Positions 7,799 through 15,851 of a DNA stretch of 64,000 nt are shown in pieces. A program made the position numbers and the translations under genes. Positions within the stretch are counted from its first letter, which is position 1. The number at the start of each line of letters is the position of its first letter. Source of the stretch: JAAFIP01 sp963775085 (GTDB lineage: Bacteria > Pseudomonadota > Gammaproteobacteria > Burkholderiales > Burkholderiaceae_C); assembly GCA_963775085.1 (NCBI GenBank), contig CAVZHO010000003.1, forward strand, positions 124,001 through 188,000, in the 5' to 3' direction. Under the pieces are notes generated by a model. The model was given only the letters and a program-made list of their open reading frames with translations. It searched no databases and had not been told where the DNA came from.

Positions 7799-9345
7799 GG
7801 CTGGTGTGGCCGGCGTTGCTGGCCATCGCCGCAGGCTACGCCCACGCCTGCGCCGTTGCCGCGCCGTGGGACGGCCAGCCCCTCTGGTGGCTGCAAATCC
7901 TCGCGTTAGCGGTATTGGTCGGCCTGGTGCAGCGCGCACCCGGCATCCCAAGCGCGGCCTGGCTGGGTGGGCTGTTTGCCACCAGCTGGCTGGCGGGCAG
8001 CGTGTGGTGGCTGTTTACCTCCATGCACACCTTCGGCGGTCTGGCTGCGCCGCTGGCGGTGGCGGCCGTTCTTGCTTTGAGTGGGTTCATGGCGATGTTT
8101 TACGCCCTGGCTTGTGCCATTTACAGGTATTTATGCCCCGTAGTCCCTGTCGCCAGGACGCAAGCAGCTATTATTTTTGTAGCATGCTGGTTGTTGGCCG
8201 AATTGGTGCGCGACACCTGGCTGACCGGTTTCCCGTGGGCTGCGGGGGGCTATGCGCAGGTGGACGGGCCGCTGGCGCATGCCGCCACTCTGGTGGGTGT
8301 GTATGGCGTGGGTGTGCTGGCCAGCCTGCTGGCTTGGCTGTGTGCCTGGCTATGGGCGGGTAAAAAAATCAAGCTGGCCATTGGCTCCGCCGTGCTACTG
8401 CTTATCGTGCATGGAGCCAGCGCCGACTGGCTGCAGCCAGATCGCTTCTCCAACCCCGCACTTAAATCCACCGTGTCCCTCCTGCAAGGCAACATCCCCC
8501 AAGGCGAAAAGTTCGAGCCGTCCAAGGGCATCCCCGTCGCGCTGGAATGGTACGCCCAGCAGCTCCAGGCCAGCACCGCCACCCTCACCATCGCCCCCGA
8601 GACCGCCATTCCCCTGCTGCCCCGGCAGTTGCCCGAGGGCTACCTCCAGTCTATTCAGCAAAAGTTTGGCACCGGCACGCAAGCCGCCCTCATCGGCCTG
8701 CCGCTGGGCGACTTTGACACTGGCTACACCAACTCCGCCATCGGCTTCAAGCCCGGTCAGGCCGCGCCCTACCGCTACGACAAACACCACCTCGTGCCCT
8801 TTGGCGAGGTCATCCCGCCCTGGTTTAAATGGTTCACCCAGATGATGAACATCCCCCTGGGCGACTTTGCCCGCGGTGACGTAGGCCAGCCCAGCTTTAC
8901 CCACGCCGGCCAGCGCTTTGCCCCCAACATCTGCTACGAAGACCTGTTTGGCGACCAGCTCGCCGCCCGCTTTATCGACGAATCCAGCGCCCCCACTGTG
9001 CTGGTGAATATGAGCAACATCGGCTGGTTTGGCAACAGCATCGCCATCGACCAGCACCTGCACATCAGCCGCATGCGCGCCATCGAGCTAGGCCGCCCCA
9101 TGGTGCGCGCCACCAACACCGGCCCCACCGTCATCATCAACCACCAAGGCCAGGTCACCCACAGCCTGCCGCGCCACACCCGCGGCGTGCTGCTGGGCGA
9201 GGTAGCGGGCCGCACCGGCATCACGCCCTATGCGTGGTGGGCCGCGCGGTTTGGCCTGGGGCCGCTGTGGTTGCTGGGAATCGCTATTATTTTGCTAGCT
9301 GCTTACGTCCGCAGGACAAGGACTAGAGGCCTGAAATACAAGTAA
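7795..9345 (+). CDS. lnt: Apolipoprotein N-acyltransferase
   Basis: About 516 residues from a TTG at 7795 that overlaps the corC stop; the open frame itself begins earlier at 7705. Multiple N-terminal membrane helices precede a nitrilase-like periplasmic domain. The catalytic triad is visible as E269 (TIAPETAIP), K330 (YDKHHLVPFGE) and C380 (PNICYEDLFGD). The enzyme adds the third acyl chain to lipoproteins in the inner membrane. Two dispersed-repeat copies are part of the coding sequence. One (8124-8184) encodes part of the membrane region around residues 110-130. The other (9282-9336) supplies the last codons, including the basic tail RRTRTRGLKYK. Confidence 0.92.
   Translation: MRLVWPALLAIAAGYAHACAVAAPWDGQPLWWLQILALAVLVGLVQRAPGIPSAAWLGGLFATSWLAGSVWWLFTSMHTFGGLAAPLAVAAVLALSGFMAMFYALACAIYRYLCPVVPVARTQAAIIFVACWLLAELVRDTWLTGFPWAAGGYAQVDGPLAHAATLVGVYGVGVLASLLAWLCAWLWAGKKIKLAIGSAVLLLIVHGASADWLQPDRFSNPALKSTVSLLQGNIPQGEKFEPSKGIPVALEWYAQQLQASTATLTIAPETAIPLLPRQLPEGYLQSIQQKFGTGTQAALIGLPLGDFDTGYTNSAIGFKPGQAAPYRYDKHHLVPFGEVIPPWFKWFTQMMNIPLGDFARGDVGQPSFTHAGQRFAPNICYEDLFGDQLAARFIDESSAPTVLVNMSNIGWFGNSIAIDQHLHISRMRAIELGRPMVRATNTGPTVIINHQGQVTHSLPRHTRGVLLGEVAGRTGITPYAWWAARFGLGPLWLLGIAIILLAAYVRRTRTRGLKYK
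8124..8184 (-). repeat. Dispersed repeat copy inside lnt
   Basis: Minus-orientation copy: TAGTCCCTGTCGCCAGGAC, then GCAAGCAGCTATTATTTTTG. It is read in frame as lnt residues about 110-130 (VPVARTQAAIIFVACWLL), partly within a predicted membrane helix. Confidence 0.8.
9282..9336 (+). repeat. Dispersed repeat copy at the 3' end of lnt
   Basis: CGCTATTATTTTGCTAGCTG, then CTTACGTCCGCAGGACAAGG and ACTAGAGGC. A near-canonical full copy that encodes the C-terminal helix end and basic tail of Lnt. Confidence 0.85.
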
Positions 9346-9368
9346 AAAGTGGTTTGGCAGGGGGTGAG

Positions 9369-9782
9369 CTAAATTACCCGTTTCTCAACATGCCGCGCAA
9401 AATTATCCAAGATGGCTTGCCAGCCCTGGCGTTGCTGATCGGTGGTATGGGTGCCCTCTGCATCAAAGGTTTCGCGCACCGTTACGCCGCCGGGCGTGGC
9501 GACAAACTCTACCTGCACCAGGCGGGCATCTTCCAGTGCAAACTCGATGAACTGCTGCGGCACGATGCGGGTGTAGGTGCCTTTCAGGTCAAAACCCATG
9601 CTGCCGTCCCTGGCCTCCATGCGCGACGTAAAAGTGCCGCCCACGCGCAAGTCCACGCTAGCGCGGGGGGTGTGCCAGTCGTCCGAGGCGGCGTTCCATT
9701 GCATGATGTCCTGCGGCGTAGTCCAGGCGCGCCAGACCTCTTGCGCACTGGCGTGGACGGTGGTTTCGACGGTGATTTTCAT
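9369..9782 (-). CDS. SRPBCC / AHSA1-family protein
   Basis: 137 residues. The N-terminus ITVETTVHASAQEVWRAWTTP and the C-terminal TDQQRQGWQAILDNFARHVE are typical of the SRPBCC superfamily, AHSA1 (Hsp90 activator-like) branch. These are small helix-grip proteins that bind hydrophobic ligands or act as stress proteins; the ligand is unknown. A GGGAGGTA ribosome-binding site precedes the ATG. It lies convergent to lnt and divergent from glyQ. Confidence 0.82.
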   Translation of the reverse strand: MKITVETTVHASAQEVWRAWTTPQDIMQWNAASDDWHTPRASVDLRVGGTFTSRMEARDGSMGFDLKGTYTRIVPQQFIEFALEDARLVQVEFVATPGGVTVRETFDAEGTHTTDQQRQGWQAILDNFARHVEKRVI

Positions 9783-9987
9783 GGAGTACCTCCCGGGGGG
9801 ATGTCAAAAAGCAATGCCATGCAGACGGCAATAGCGGTGTTTTTGCTATGCCTAGAACTTTAAACGGGCCGGTTGAAAATTGCAAACCCGCCCGCCCATC
9901 TACGGCGCAGCTCATGCCTTATGGCCGCGCCAGACCAGAAGCCCCGTAAAATCAAGGCCTTACGCTCACTTGCGTACCATGATCACC

Positions 9988-10893
9988 ATGCTCTCTTTTC
10001 AGCAAATTATCCTCACCCTGCAAAACTACTGGTCTGACCAGGGCTGCGCGCTATTGCAGCCTTACGACATGGAAGTGGGCGCAGGCACATCGCACACAGC
10101 TACGTTTTTAAGAGCGCTCGGGCCTGAGCCGTGGAAGGCCGCCTATGTGCAGCCCAGCCGTCGCCCGAAAGACGGGCGCTATGGCGAGAACCCGAACCGC
10201 TTGCAGCATTATTACCAATACCAGGTGGTTTTGAAGCCCGCACCGGCCAATATCTTGCAGCTGTACCTGGGCAGCCTCGAGGCGTTGGGTTTTGACCTCA
10301 AGAAGAACGACATTCGCTTTGTCGAAGACGATTGGGAAAACCCCACGCTGGGGGCCTGGGGCCTGGGCTGGGAGGTGTGGTTGAACGGCATGGAGGTCAC
10401 GCAGTTCACCTACTTTCAGCAGGTCGGTGGCATCGACTGCAAGCCGATTACCGGCGAAATCACTTACGGCCTGGAGCGCCTGGCCATGTACCTGCAAGGC
10501 GTGGACAACGTGTACAACCTGGAGTGGACCAAGGGCCTCAGCTATGGCGATGTGTACAAACAAAACGAGGTGGAGCAGTCTACCTACAACTTTGAGCACA
10601 GCGATGCCGAGTTTTTATTCACCGCCTTTGCCGCGCACGAAAAGCAGGCCAAACACCTGATGGAGCAGCAACTGGCCCTGCCCGCCTACGAGCAGGTGCT
10701 GAAAGCGGCGCACAGTTTTAACTTGCTGGACGCACGCGGCGCCATCAGCGTGACCGAGCGCGCCGCCTACATCGGCCGCATCCGCAACATCTCGCGCAGC
10801 GTGGCGCAAAGCTATTACGACTCGCGCGAACGCCTGGGCTTCCCCATGGCGCCGCGTGAGTGGGTGGAGCAGATGCCCAAGAAAGCCGCGTGA
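9988..10893 (+). CDS. glyQ: Glycine--tRNA ligase alpha subunit
   Basis: 301 residues from ATG 9988 (MLSFQQIILTLQNYW), the usual length and N-terminus for GlyQ; another ATG lies three codons upstream. Class II aminoacyl-tRNA synthetase catalytic subunit of the bacterial alpha2beta2 type. Family-typical stretches include GCALLQPYDMEVGAGT, QPSRRPKDGRYGENPNRLQ and GITYGLERLAMYLQ-like residues (ITYGLERLAMYLQG). Followed after 10 bp by glyS. Confidence 0.97.
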   Translation: MLSFQQIILTLQNYWSDQGCALLQPYDMEVGAGTSHTATFLRALGPEPWKAAYVQPSRRPKDGRYGENPNRLQHYYQYQVVLKPAPANILQLYLGSLEALGFDLKKNDIRFVEDDWENPTLGAWGLGWEVWLNGMEVTQFTYFQQVGGIDCKPITGEITYGLERLAMYLQGVDNVYNLEWTKGLSYGDVYKQNEVEQSTYNFEHSDAEFLFTAFAAHEKQAKHLMEQQLALPAYEQVLKAAHSFNLLDARGAISVTERAAYIGRIRNISRSVAQSYYDSRERLGFPMAPREWVEQMPKKAA

Positions 10894-10903
10894 GACATAA
10901 GCC

Positions 10904-13024
10904 ATGACAACTAAAAACCTTCTTGTTGAATTATTTGTAGAAGAGCTGCCGCCCAAGGCGCTTAAAAAACTGGGCGATGCGTTTGCCGGAGTGCTGCACG
11001 AGCAGCTCAAGGCACAGGGCCTGTGCTCTGCAGGGTCTGCACTGACGGCATATGCCTCGCCGCGCCGCCTGGCGGCGCACATCACGCAGGTGGCAGACAA
11101 GGGCGCGGACAAAGCGATGTCGCAAAAGCTCATGCCAGTGGCTGTGGGGCTGGACGCGGCGGGCAATGCCACGCCTGCGCTACTGAAAAAACTGCAAACC
11201 CTGGGGGCGGATGCCTCTGCGGTGGCGGGCTTGCAGCGGGCGATGGACGGCAAGGCCGAGGCTTTGTTTTACGCATCGCAGCAGCAGGGCGCATCGCTTT
11301 TAGTAGCGCTAAACGCTGCATTGGCGGTGGCTATTGCCAAGTTACCCATCCCTAAAGTGATGTCGTACCAACTGGGTGCTGGCAGCGAGATGCCAGGCTG
11401 GACCAGTGTGAGCTTTGTGCGGCCCGCGCATGGCCTGGTGGCTTTGCATGGCAGCGACGTAGTGCCGATTGAGGCACTGGGTTTGAAGGCGGGCAACAGC
11501 ACGCAGGGGCATCGCTTTGAGGCGCTGGTCTCGCCCGTGGTGCTGAAGGATGCTGACAGTTACGCCGCCACGTTGCGCGAGCAGGGCGCGGTGATCGCCA
11601 GTTTTGCAGAGCGCAGGGCCGAGATTGCCAAACAATTGGCGGCGGCTGCGGCCAAGGTGGGCGGCAATGTGAAAGCCATTGAAGACGATGCGCTGCTGGA
11701 CGAAGTGACGGCGCTGGTCGAGCGCCCTACTGTGTTGGTCTGTGAGTTTGAAGCAGAGTTCCTCGCCGTGCCGCAGGAGTGTTTGATTCTCACGATGAAG
11801 GCGAATCAAAAATACTTCCCGTTGCTCGATGCGGGCGGCAAGCTGACCAACAAATTTTTGGTCGTCAGCAACATCAGCCCCACGGATGCCAGCGCCGTCA
11901 TCCAAGGCAACGAACGCGTCGTGCGCCCGCGCCTGGCCGATGCCAAGTTTTTCTTTGACCAAGACCGCAAGAAATCGCTGGAGTCGCGCGTCGAAAGCCT
12001 GGACAAGGTGGTCTACCACAACAAGCTGGGCACACAGGGCGAGCGTGCCAAGCGGGTGCGCGCCATTGCCCGTGTGATCGGCGAGCAATTGGGCGGCGAG
12101 GCGCTGGCCAAGGCCGCCGACACGGCAGCGCGCCTGGCCAAGACCGACTTGCTGACCGACATGGTGGGCGAGTTCCCCGAGCTACAGGGCATCATGGGGG
12201 GTTACTACGCGCGCCACGACGGTCTGGGTGACGAGATCGCGTTGGCCATGGAAGACCACTACAAGCCGCGCTTTGCTGGTGACGATCTTCCGCGCAACCC
12301 GGTGGGCATCGTCGTCGCGCTGGCAGACAAGCTGGAAACCCTGGTGGGCATGTTTGGTATTGGCAACCTGCCCACCGGCGACAAAGACCCGTTCGCGCTG
12401 CGCCGCCACGCGCTGGGTGTCATTCGTATGCTGGTAGAAAAAGATTTGCCCATCGGCGTTTCCCAGTTGATCGAGATTGGTGAGGCGGTGTTCCCCAGCC
12501 AGGCCACGGTGCTGGAGCCGTTGGCCGAATTCCTCTACGAGCGACTGGCCGGTGGTCTGCGCGAGCAAGGCTACAGCGCCCAGGAGGTCGATGCCGTGGT
12601 GTCGCAGCGCCCGCAGCGCCTGGCCGATGTGGGCAAGCGCCTGGCCGCCGTGCGCGCCTTCGCGCAGTTGCCCGAAGCCCCCGCGTTGGCCGCCGCCAAC
12701 AAACGCGTGGGCAACATCCTGAAGAAGGTGGGCGTTGCGGTAGAGGCCAAAGTCACCCCCGCGCTGCTCCAGGTTGAGGAAGAAAAAGCCCTGCATTCTG
12801 CTCTTAATTCAGTAGCTTATCACGCTGATTCGGCTTGGTCTAAAGGCGATTACACCGCCAATCTGCAAGCGCTGGCTGCACTCAAGGCCCCGGTCGATGC
12901 CTTCTTTGAAAAAGTCATGGTCAATGCCGAAGACCCGGCCCTCAAAGCCAACCGCCTGGGCCTGTTGGCCACGCTGCACCACGCCATGAACCGCGTGGCG
13001 GATTTGTCGAAGTTGGCAAGTTAA
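10904..13024 (+). CDS. glyS: Glycine--tRNA ligase beta subunit
   Basis: 706 residues, full length for GlyS. The N-terminus LLVELFVEELPPKALKKL and the HD-like segments around GEFPELQGIMGGYYA are diagnostic. The C-terminal part (FFEKVMVNAEDPALKANRLG) is the anticodon-binding domain. It partners GlyQ to charge tRNA-Gly. A short stretch near 12803-12830 resembles one end of the dispersed repeat but is too diverged to call. Confidence 0.97.
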   Translation: MTTKNLLVELFVEELPPKALKKLGDAFAGVLHEQLKAQGLCSAGSALTAYASPRRLAAHITQVADKGADKAMSQKLMPVAVGLDAAGNATPALLKKLQTLGADASAVAGLQRAMDGKAEALFYASQQQGASLLVALNAALAVAIAKLPIPKVMSYQLGAGSEMPGWTSVSFVRPAHGLVALHGSDVVPIEALGLKAGNSTQGHRFEALVSPVVLKDADSYAATLREQGAVIASFAERRAEIAKQLAAAAAKVGGNVKAIEDDALLDEVTALVERPTVLVCEFEAEFLAVPQECLILTMKANQKYFPLLDAGGKLTNKFLVVSNISPTDASAVIQGNERVVRPRLADAKFFFDQDRKKSLESRVESLDKVVYHNKLGTQGERAKRVRAIARVIGEQLGGEALAKAADTAARLAKTDLLTDMVGEFPELQGIMGGYYARHDGLGDEIALAMEDHYKPRFAGDDLPRNPVGIVVALADKLETLVGMFGIGNLPTGDKDPFALRRHALGVIRMLVEKDLPIGVSQLIEIGEAVFPSQATVLEPLAEFLYERLAGGLREQGYSAQEVDAVVSQRPQRLADVGKRLAAVRAFAQLPEAPALAAANKRVGNILKKVGVAVEAKVTPALLQVEEEKALHSALNSVAYHADSAWSKGDYTANLQALAALKAPVDAFFEKVMVNAEDPALKANRLGLLATLHHAMNRVADLSKLAS

Positions 13025-13048
13025 CCGATTGCAATTCATAATTGAGCC

Positions 13049-13366
13049 ATGCCTACGCAACGACAAATTGAACGATTCACCTTGGCGTTTCACCAAGTTG
13101 CTGTGAATCGTTTGCGTGCGCATCCTGAAAATCTGATCAAGGCCGTGGATGTATTGAACCGCTGGGAAGCTCAAGGAATCTCTGGTTCTGGACAGGTCTA
13201 TCGTGACACTTGGAGGCGTATGCTGAGAGATGGTGTTGACGAAATCGAAAAAGCGGTCTGTATTGATACGGATAGTGCCGCCACTATTCGCAGCATGTCT
13301 CCATTGGGTTTTGTATTGTCTGAAGAAGAGCGCATGCAAATTCGTCGCGAGGCCATGGCGGTATGA
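13049..13366 (+). CDS. Hypothetical protein, possible antitoxin-like partner
   Basis: 105 residues, soluble and charged, with no transmembrane or signal segment. The N-terminal RQIERFTLAFHQVAVNRLRA looks helical. The gene overlaps a 35-codon ORF (13363) through ATGA, the coupling typical of two-gene toxin-antitoxin or nucleotidyltransferase modules. I do not recognise the family with certainty. My inference is that this is the surviving first gene of a pair whose second gene is a remnant. Confidence 0.45.
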   Translation: MPTQRQIERFTLAFHQVAVNRLRAHPENLIKAVDVLNRWEAQGISGSGQVYRDTWRRMLRDGVDEIEKAVCIDTDSAATIRSMSPLGFVLSEEERMQIRREAMAV

Positions 13367-13470
13367 AACTATCGCAATTACTCCATGTTTTACGCGCAGC
13401 GGCAGAAATTTCCAAGGAAAAGTCTTTCACCCAATGGGCGCAGCGCCGCGCACAGGAGGCTGCATTATGA
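13363..13470 (+). pseudogene. 35-residue remnant, probable nucleotidyltransferase-type N-terminus
   Basis: The ORF starts at the ATGA overlap with the previous gene and reads MKLSQLLHVLRAAAEISKEK before stopping at the gmhB start. In my recollection such N-termini (MKLSQLEHVLRAA-type) begin longer nucleotidyltransferase-like proteins that follow genes like the one upstream. Here the body of the protein is missing. Its end carries the AGGAGG ribosome-binding site for gmhB, so it may persist only as a leader. Confidence 0.35.
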
Positions 13471-14027
13471 AACTCATCATCATCGACCGCGACGGCACCA
13501 TCAACGAAGAGCGGGCCGACTTTGTCAAGACGGCCGAAGAATGGGTGCCGCTGCCGGGCGCGCTGGAGGCGGTGGCGCGGCTTAACCATGCGGGTTGGCA
13601 TGTGGTGGTGGCGTCGAACCAGTCGGGCCTGGGGCGCGGGCTGTTTGATGTGGCGGCGCTCAACGCCATGCACAGCAAAATGCACAAGCTGCTGGCAGTG
13701 CAGGGCGGCAAGATTGATGGCATCTTCTACTGCCCGCACACGCCCGCCGACGGCTGCACCTGCCGCAAGCCCTTGCCCGGATTGTTTGAGCAGATCATCG
13801 AGCGCTATGGCCTGGACATTGACAGTGCTCAGAAGCGCATCCACACCGTGGGCGATACCGTGCGCGACTTGCAGGCGGGGGCTGCGGCGGGATGTGTGCC
13901 GCACCTGGTGCTGACGGGCAATGGTGCCAAGTACAAAGACCAGGCGCTGCCCATAGACTTTCCCGCTGGTACACAGGTGCATGCCGATATGGCTGCGTTT
14001 GCCGACTATGTTTTGAAATTAGCTTAG
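13467..14027 (+). CDS. gmhB: D-glycero-beta-D-manno-heptose 1,7-bisphosphate 7-phosphatase
   Basis: 186 residues, HAD superfamily. The catalytic D7/D9 lie in IIDRDGTINE. The GmhB-type zinc loop is seen in CPHTPADGCTCRKPLPG, and the C-terminal HAD aspartate motif in VGDTVRDLQAG. It makes heptose 1-phosphate for the inner core of lipopolysaccharide. The start is fixed by an AGGAGG box 8 bp upstream. A longer in-frame extension from 13230 lacks family resemblance. plsC follows after 14 bp. Confidence 0.93.
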   Translation: MKLIIIDRDGTINEERADFVKTAEEWVPLPGALEAVARLNHAGWHVVVASNQSGLGRGLFDVAALNAMHSKMHKLLAVQGGKIDGIFYCPHTPADGCTCRKPLPGLFEQIIERYGLDIDSAQKRIHTVGDTVRDLQAGAAAGCVPHLVLTGNGAKYKDQALPIDFPAGTQVHADMAAFADYVLKLA

Positions 14028-14041
14028 GTCCTTCAGACTTT

Positions 14042-14788
14042 ATGGCCTACACGCTCGCCTTCATCCGCTCTTGCCTGCACATGTTGTGGATGGTGGTCAC
14101 CGTGATTCCGTGGGCCATTGCCGTCATCGTTGCCTCCTGGTTTGTCAGCCCTGCCCGGGTGTACTGGATGTGCGCGGGCTGGCTCAGTTGCGCCATGTGG
14201 GGGCTGACCACCATCTGCGGTGTGCGCTGGCGCATTACGGGCCTGGAGAATTTGCCGCAGGGTGAGAAAGACGGCGCGGTGCTGCTGTGCAAACACCAGT
14301 CTACGCTGGAGACTTTTCTGCTGCCCACCATCATGCCGCACCCTCTTGCCTATGTGTTCAAGCGCGAGCTGCTGTATGTGCCCTTCTTTGGCTGGGCCAT
14401 GGGCCGCATGGACATGATCCATATTGACCGCAGCAAACGCAGCGAGGCCTTTGCCAAAGTGGTGGCGCAAGGCAAGCGCGTGATGGGCCAAGGCGTGTGG
14501 GTCATCATGTTCCCCGAGGGCACGCGCATCCCACGCGGCCAGGCGGGCACTTACAAGAGTGGCGGTACGCGCCTGGCCTGCGAGACGGGTCGCCCGGTGG
14601 TGCCGATTGCAGTGAATGCCGCCACCCGCTGGCCGCGCAAGGCCTTTGTCAAAACCCCCGGGGTGGTGGACGTGGTGATCGGCAAACCCATTGCCAGCAT
14701 AAGCCGCCAGCCCGATGAACTGATGCAAGAAGTGCAAACCTGGATCGAAGCCAAGATGCGCGAGATCGACCCTGCGGCCTACCGCTAA
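14042..14788 (+). CDS. plsC: 1-acyl-sn-glycerol-3-phosphate acyltransferase
   Basis: 248 residues from ATG 14042 (MAYTLAFIRSCLHMLWM). An N-terminal membrane segment is followed by the acyltransferase motif KHQSTLET, where the usual HX4D is HX4E. The substrate-binding block is FPEGTRIPRGQAGTYKSGG. It transfers the second acyl chain to form phosphatidic acid at the inner membrane. The repeat-like TTTGAAATTAGCTTAGGTCC just upstream overlaps the gmhB 3' end. Confidence 0.9.
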   Translation: MAYTLAFIRSCLHMLWMVVTVIPWAIAVIVASWFVSPARVYWMCAGWLSCAMWGLTTICGVRWRITGLENLPQGEKDGAVLLCKHQSTLETFLLPTIMPHPLAYVFKRELLYVPFFGWAMGRMDMIHIDRSKRSEAFAKVVAQGKRVMGQGVWVIMFPEGTRIPRGQAGTYKSGGTRLACETGRPVVPIAVNAATRWPRKAFVKTPGVVDVVIGKPIASISRQPDELMQEVQTWIEAKMREIDPAAYR

Positions 14789-14797
14789 ACTCCCACC

Positions 14798-15790
14798 ATG
14801 CGCGGTTTATTGCAACTCACCCTGGATTTCTTTACGGACACCGTTGCATCCGTCGTTTCGGAGCCAAATAAGCCCGTAGTCCATGATAGCAGGACACAAT
14901 CAGCTATTGAAAAAGTAGCAAGCGTCAATCCTGTCGCCACTGCACCCTCCGCCGAACTCCTGGCTGCGGTGCTGCGCCCAGTGGCCTTCGCCCACCCGCG
15001 CGCCAACCGCGAGGCGCGTTTGGCAGGCAGTATCGTCGCCTTTGAACTCAAGCGTGGCAAGCGCAAAACCATTGGCTTTAGCGTGGGTGCCGACGGCCTC
15101 ACCGTGAGTGCGCCGCGCTGGGTGCCTTTGTACGAGATTGATAAATCTGTACAGGAAAAATCGGCCTGGATTGTGAAGAAGCTGCAAGAGTCGCAAGAGC
15201 GTAGCCAGCAGCTGGAAAGCAACCGCATTGAGTGGAAAGACGGCACCCTCATCCCCTTTATGGGCGAGCAGGTGATCGTGGTGATCGACCCGCGCCACCT
15301 CTACCACTCGGCAGACAAGGCGGGCACTGCGGTGGAAGGTCTGGCCCAGTTGCATACCGATGCTAAGGAGCCCAACGCTTCCCTGCCTGGTGTGCCACGC
15401 CTCACCTTGCACATCAGCCTGCCGCAAGATGCCGCGCCCGAGCGCATCCGCGATGCCGTGCAGGCGTGGCTCATGCGCCAAGCCAAGCGCATCTTCCAGG
15501 AGCGCCTGCACCACTATGCGCCCCAGCTTAAAGTGACCTGGACCAAGCTGAGTTTAAGCAGTGCAGGCACCCGCTGGGGCACCGCCAAGTCTGACGGCAG
15601 CATCCGCCTGAACTGGCGGCTCATCCACTTCTCCGAGCGCATCATTGACTATGTGGTGGTACACGAGCTGTCCCATCTGCGCGTGATGGACCACAGCCCG
15701 CGCTTTTGGAGCACCGTCGAATCCATCATGCCCGACTACGCTGCGCTGCGTGGGCAGCTCAAAGACGATGCGATTCCGCGCTGGGACTGA
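14798..15790 (+). CDS. YgjP-like M48-type metallopeptidase domain protein
   Basis: 330 residues. The zinc signature HELSH is at 289-293 in VVHELSHLRVMDHSPRFW, the typical C-terminal pattern of the YgjP/DUF45 family. The preceding WGTAKSDGSIRLNWRL block is also family-typical. It lies 9 bp after plsC. Residues about 23-43 are encoded by a minus-orientation dispersed repeat. The N-terminal region is longer than in minimal family members, consistent with that insertion. The substrate is unknown. Confidence 0.85.
   Translation: MRGLLQLTLDFFTDTVASVVSEPNKPVVHDSRTQSAIEKVASVNPVATAPSAELLAAVLRPVAFAHPRANREARLAGSIVAFELKRGKRKTIGFSVGADGLTVSAPRWVPLYEIDKSVQEKSAWIVKKLQESQERSQQLESNRIEWKDGTLIPFMGEQVIVVIDPRHLYHSADKAGTAVEGLAQLHTDAKEPNASLPGVPRLTLHISLPQDAAPERIRDAVQAWLMRQAKRIFQERLHHYAPQLKVTWTKLSLSSAGTRWGTAKSDGSIRLNWRLIHFSERIIDYVVVHELSHLRVMDHSPRFWSTVESIMPDYAALRGQLKDDAIPRWD
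14867..14926 (-). repeat. Dispersed repeat copy inside the YgjP-like gene
   Basis: AAGCCCGTAGTCCATGATAG, then CAGGACACAATCAGCTATTG and AAAAAGTAGCAAG. Minus orientation, in frame, in a non-conserved N-terminal stretch. Confidence 0.7.
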
Positions 15791-15851
15791 CGCGTTGGAG
15801 TAGCATGTGCGCTAGGGCGCGTAAAAGCCCCTGTTTGCGGAGGCGTGTGCG

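Noticed and set aside
12803..12830. Weak dispersed-repeat match in glyS
   Set aside because: Only a dozen bases resemble the repeat end; chance or old decay cannot be separated.
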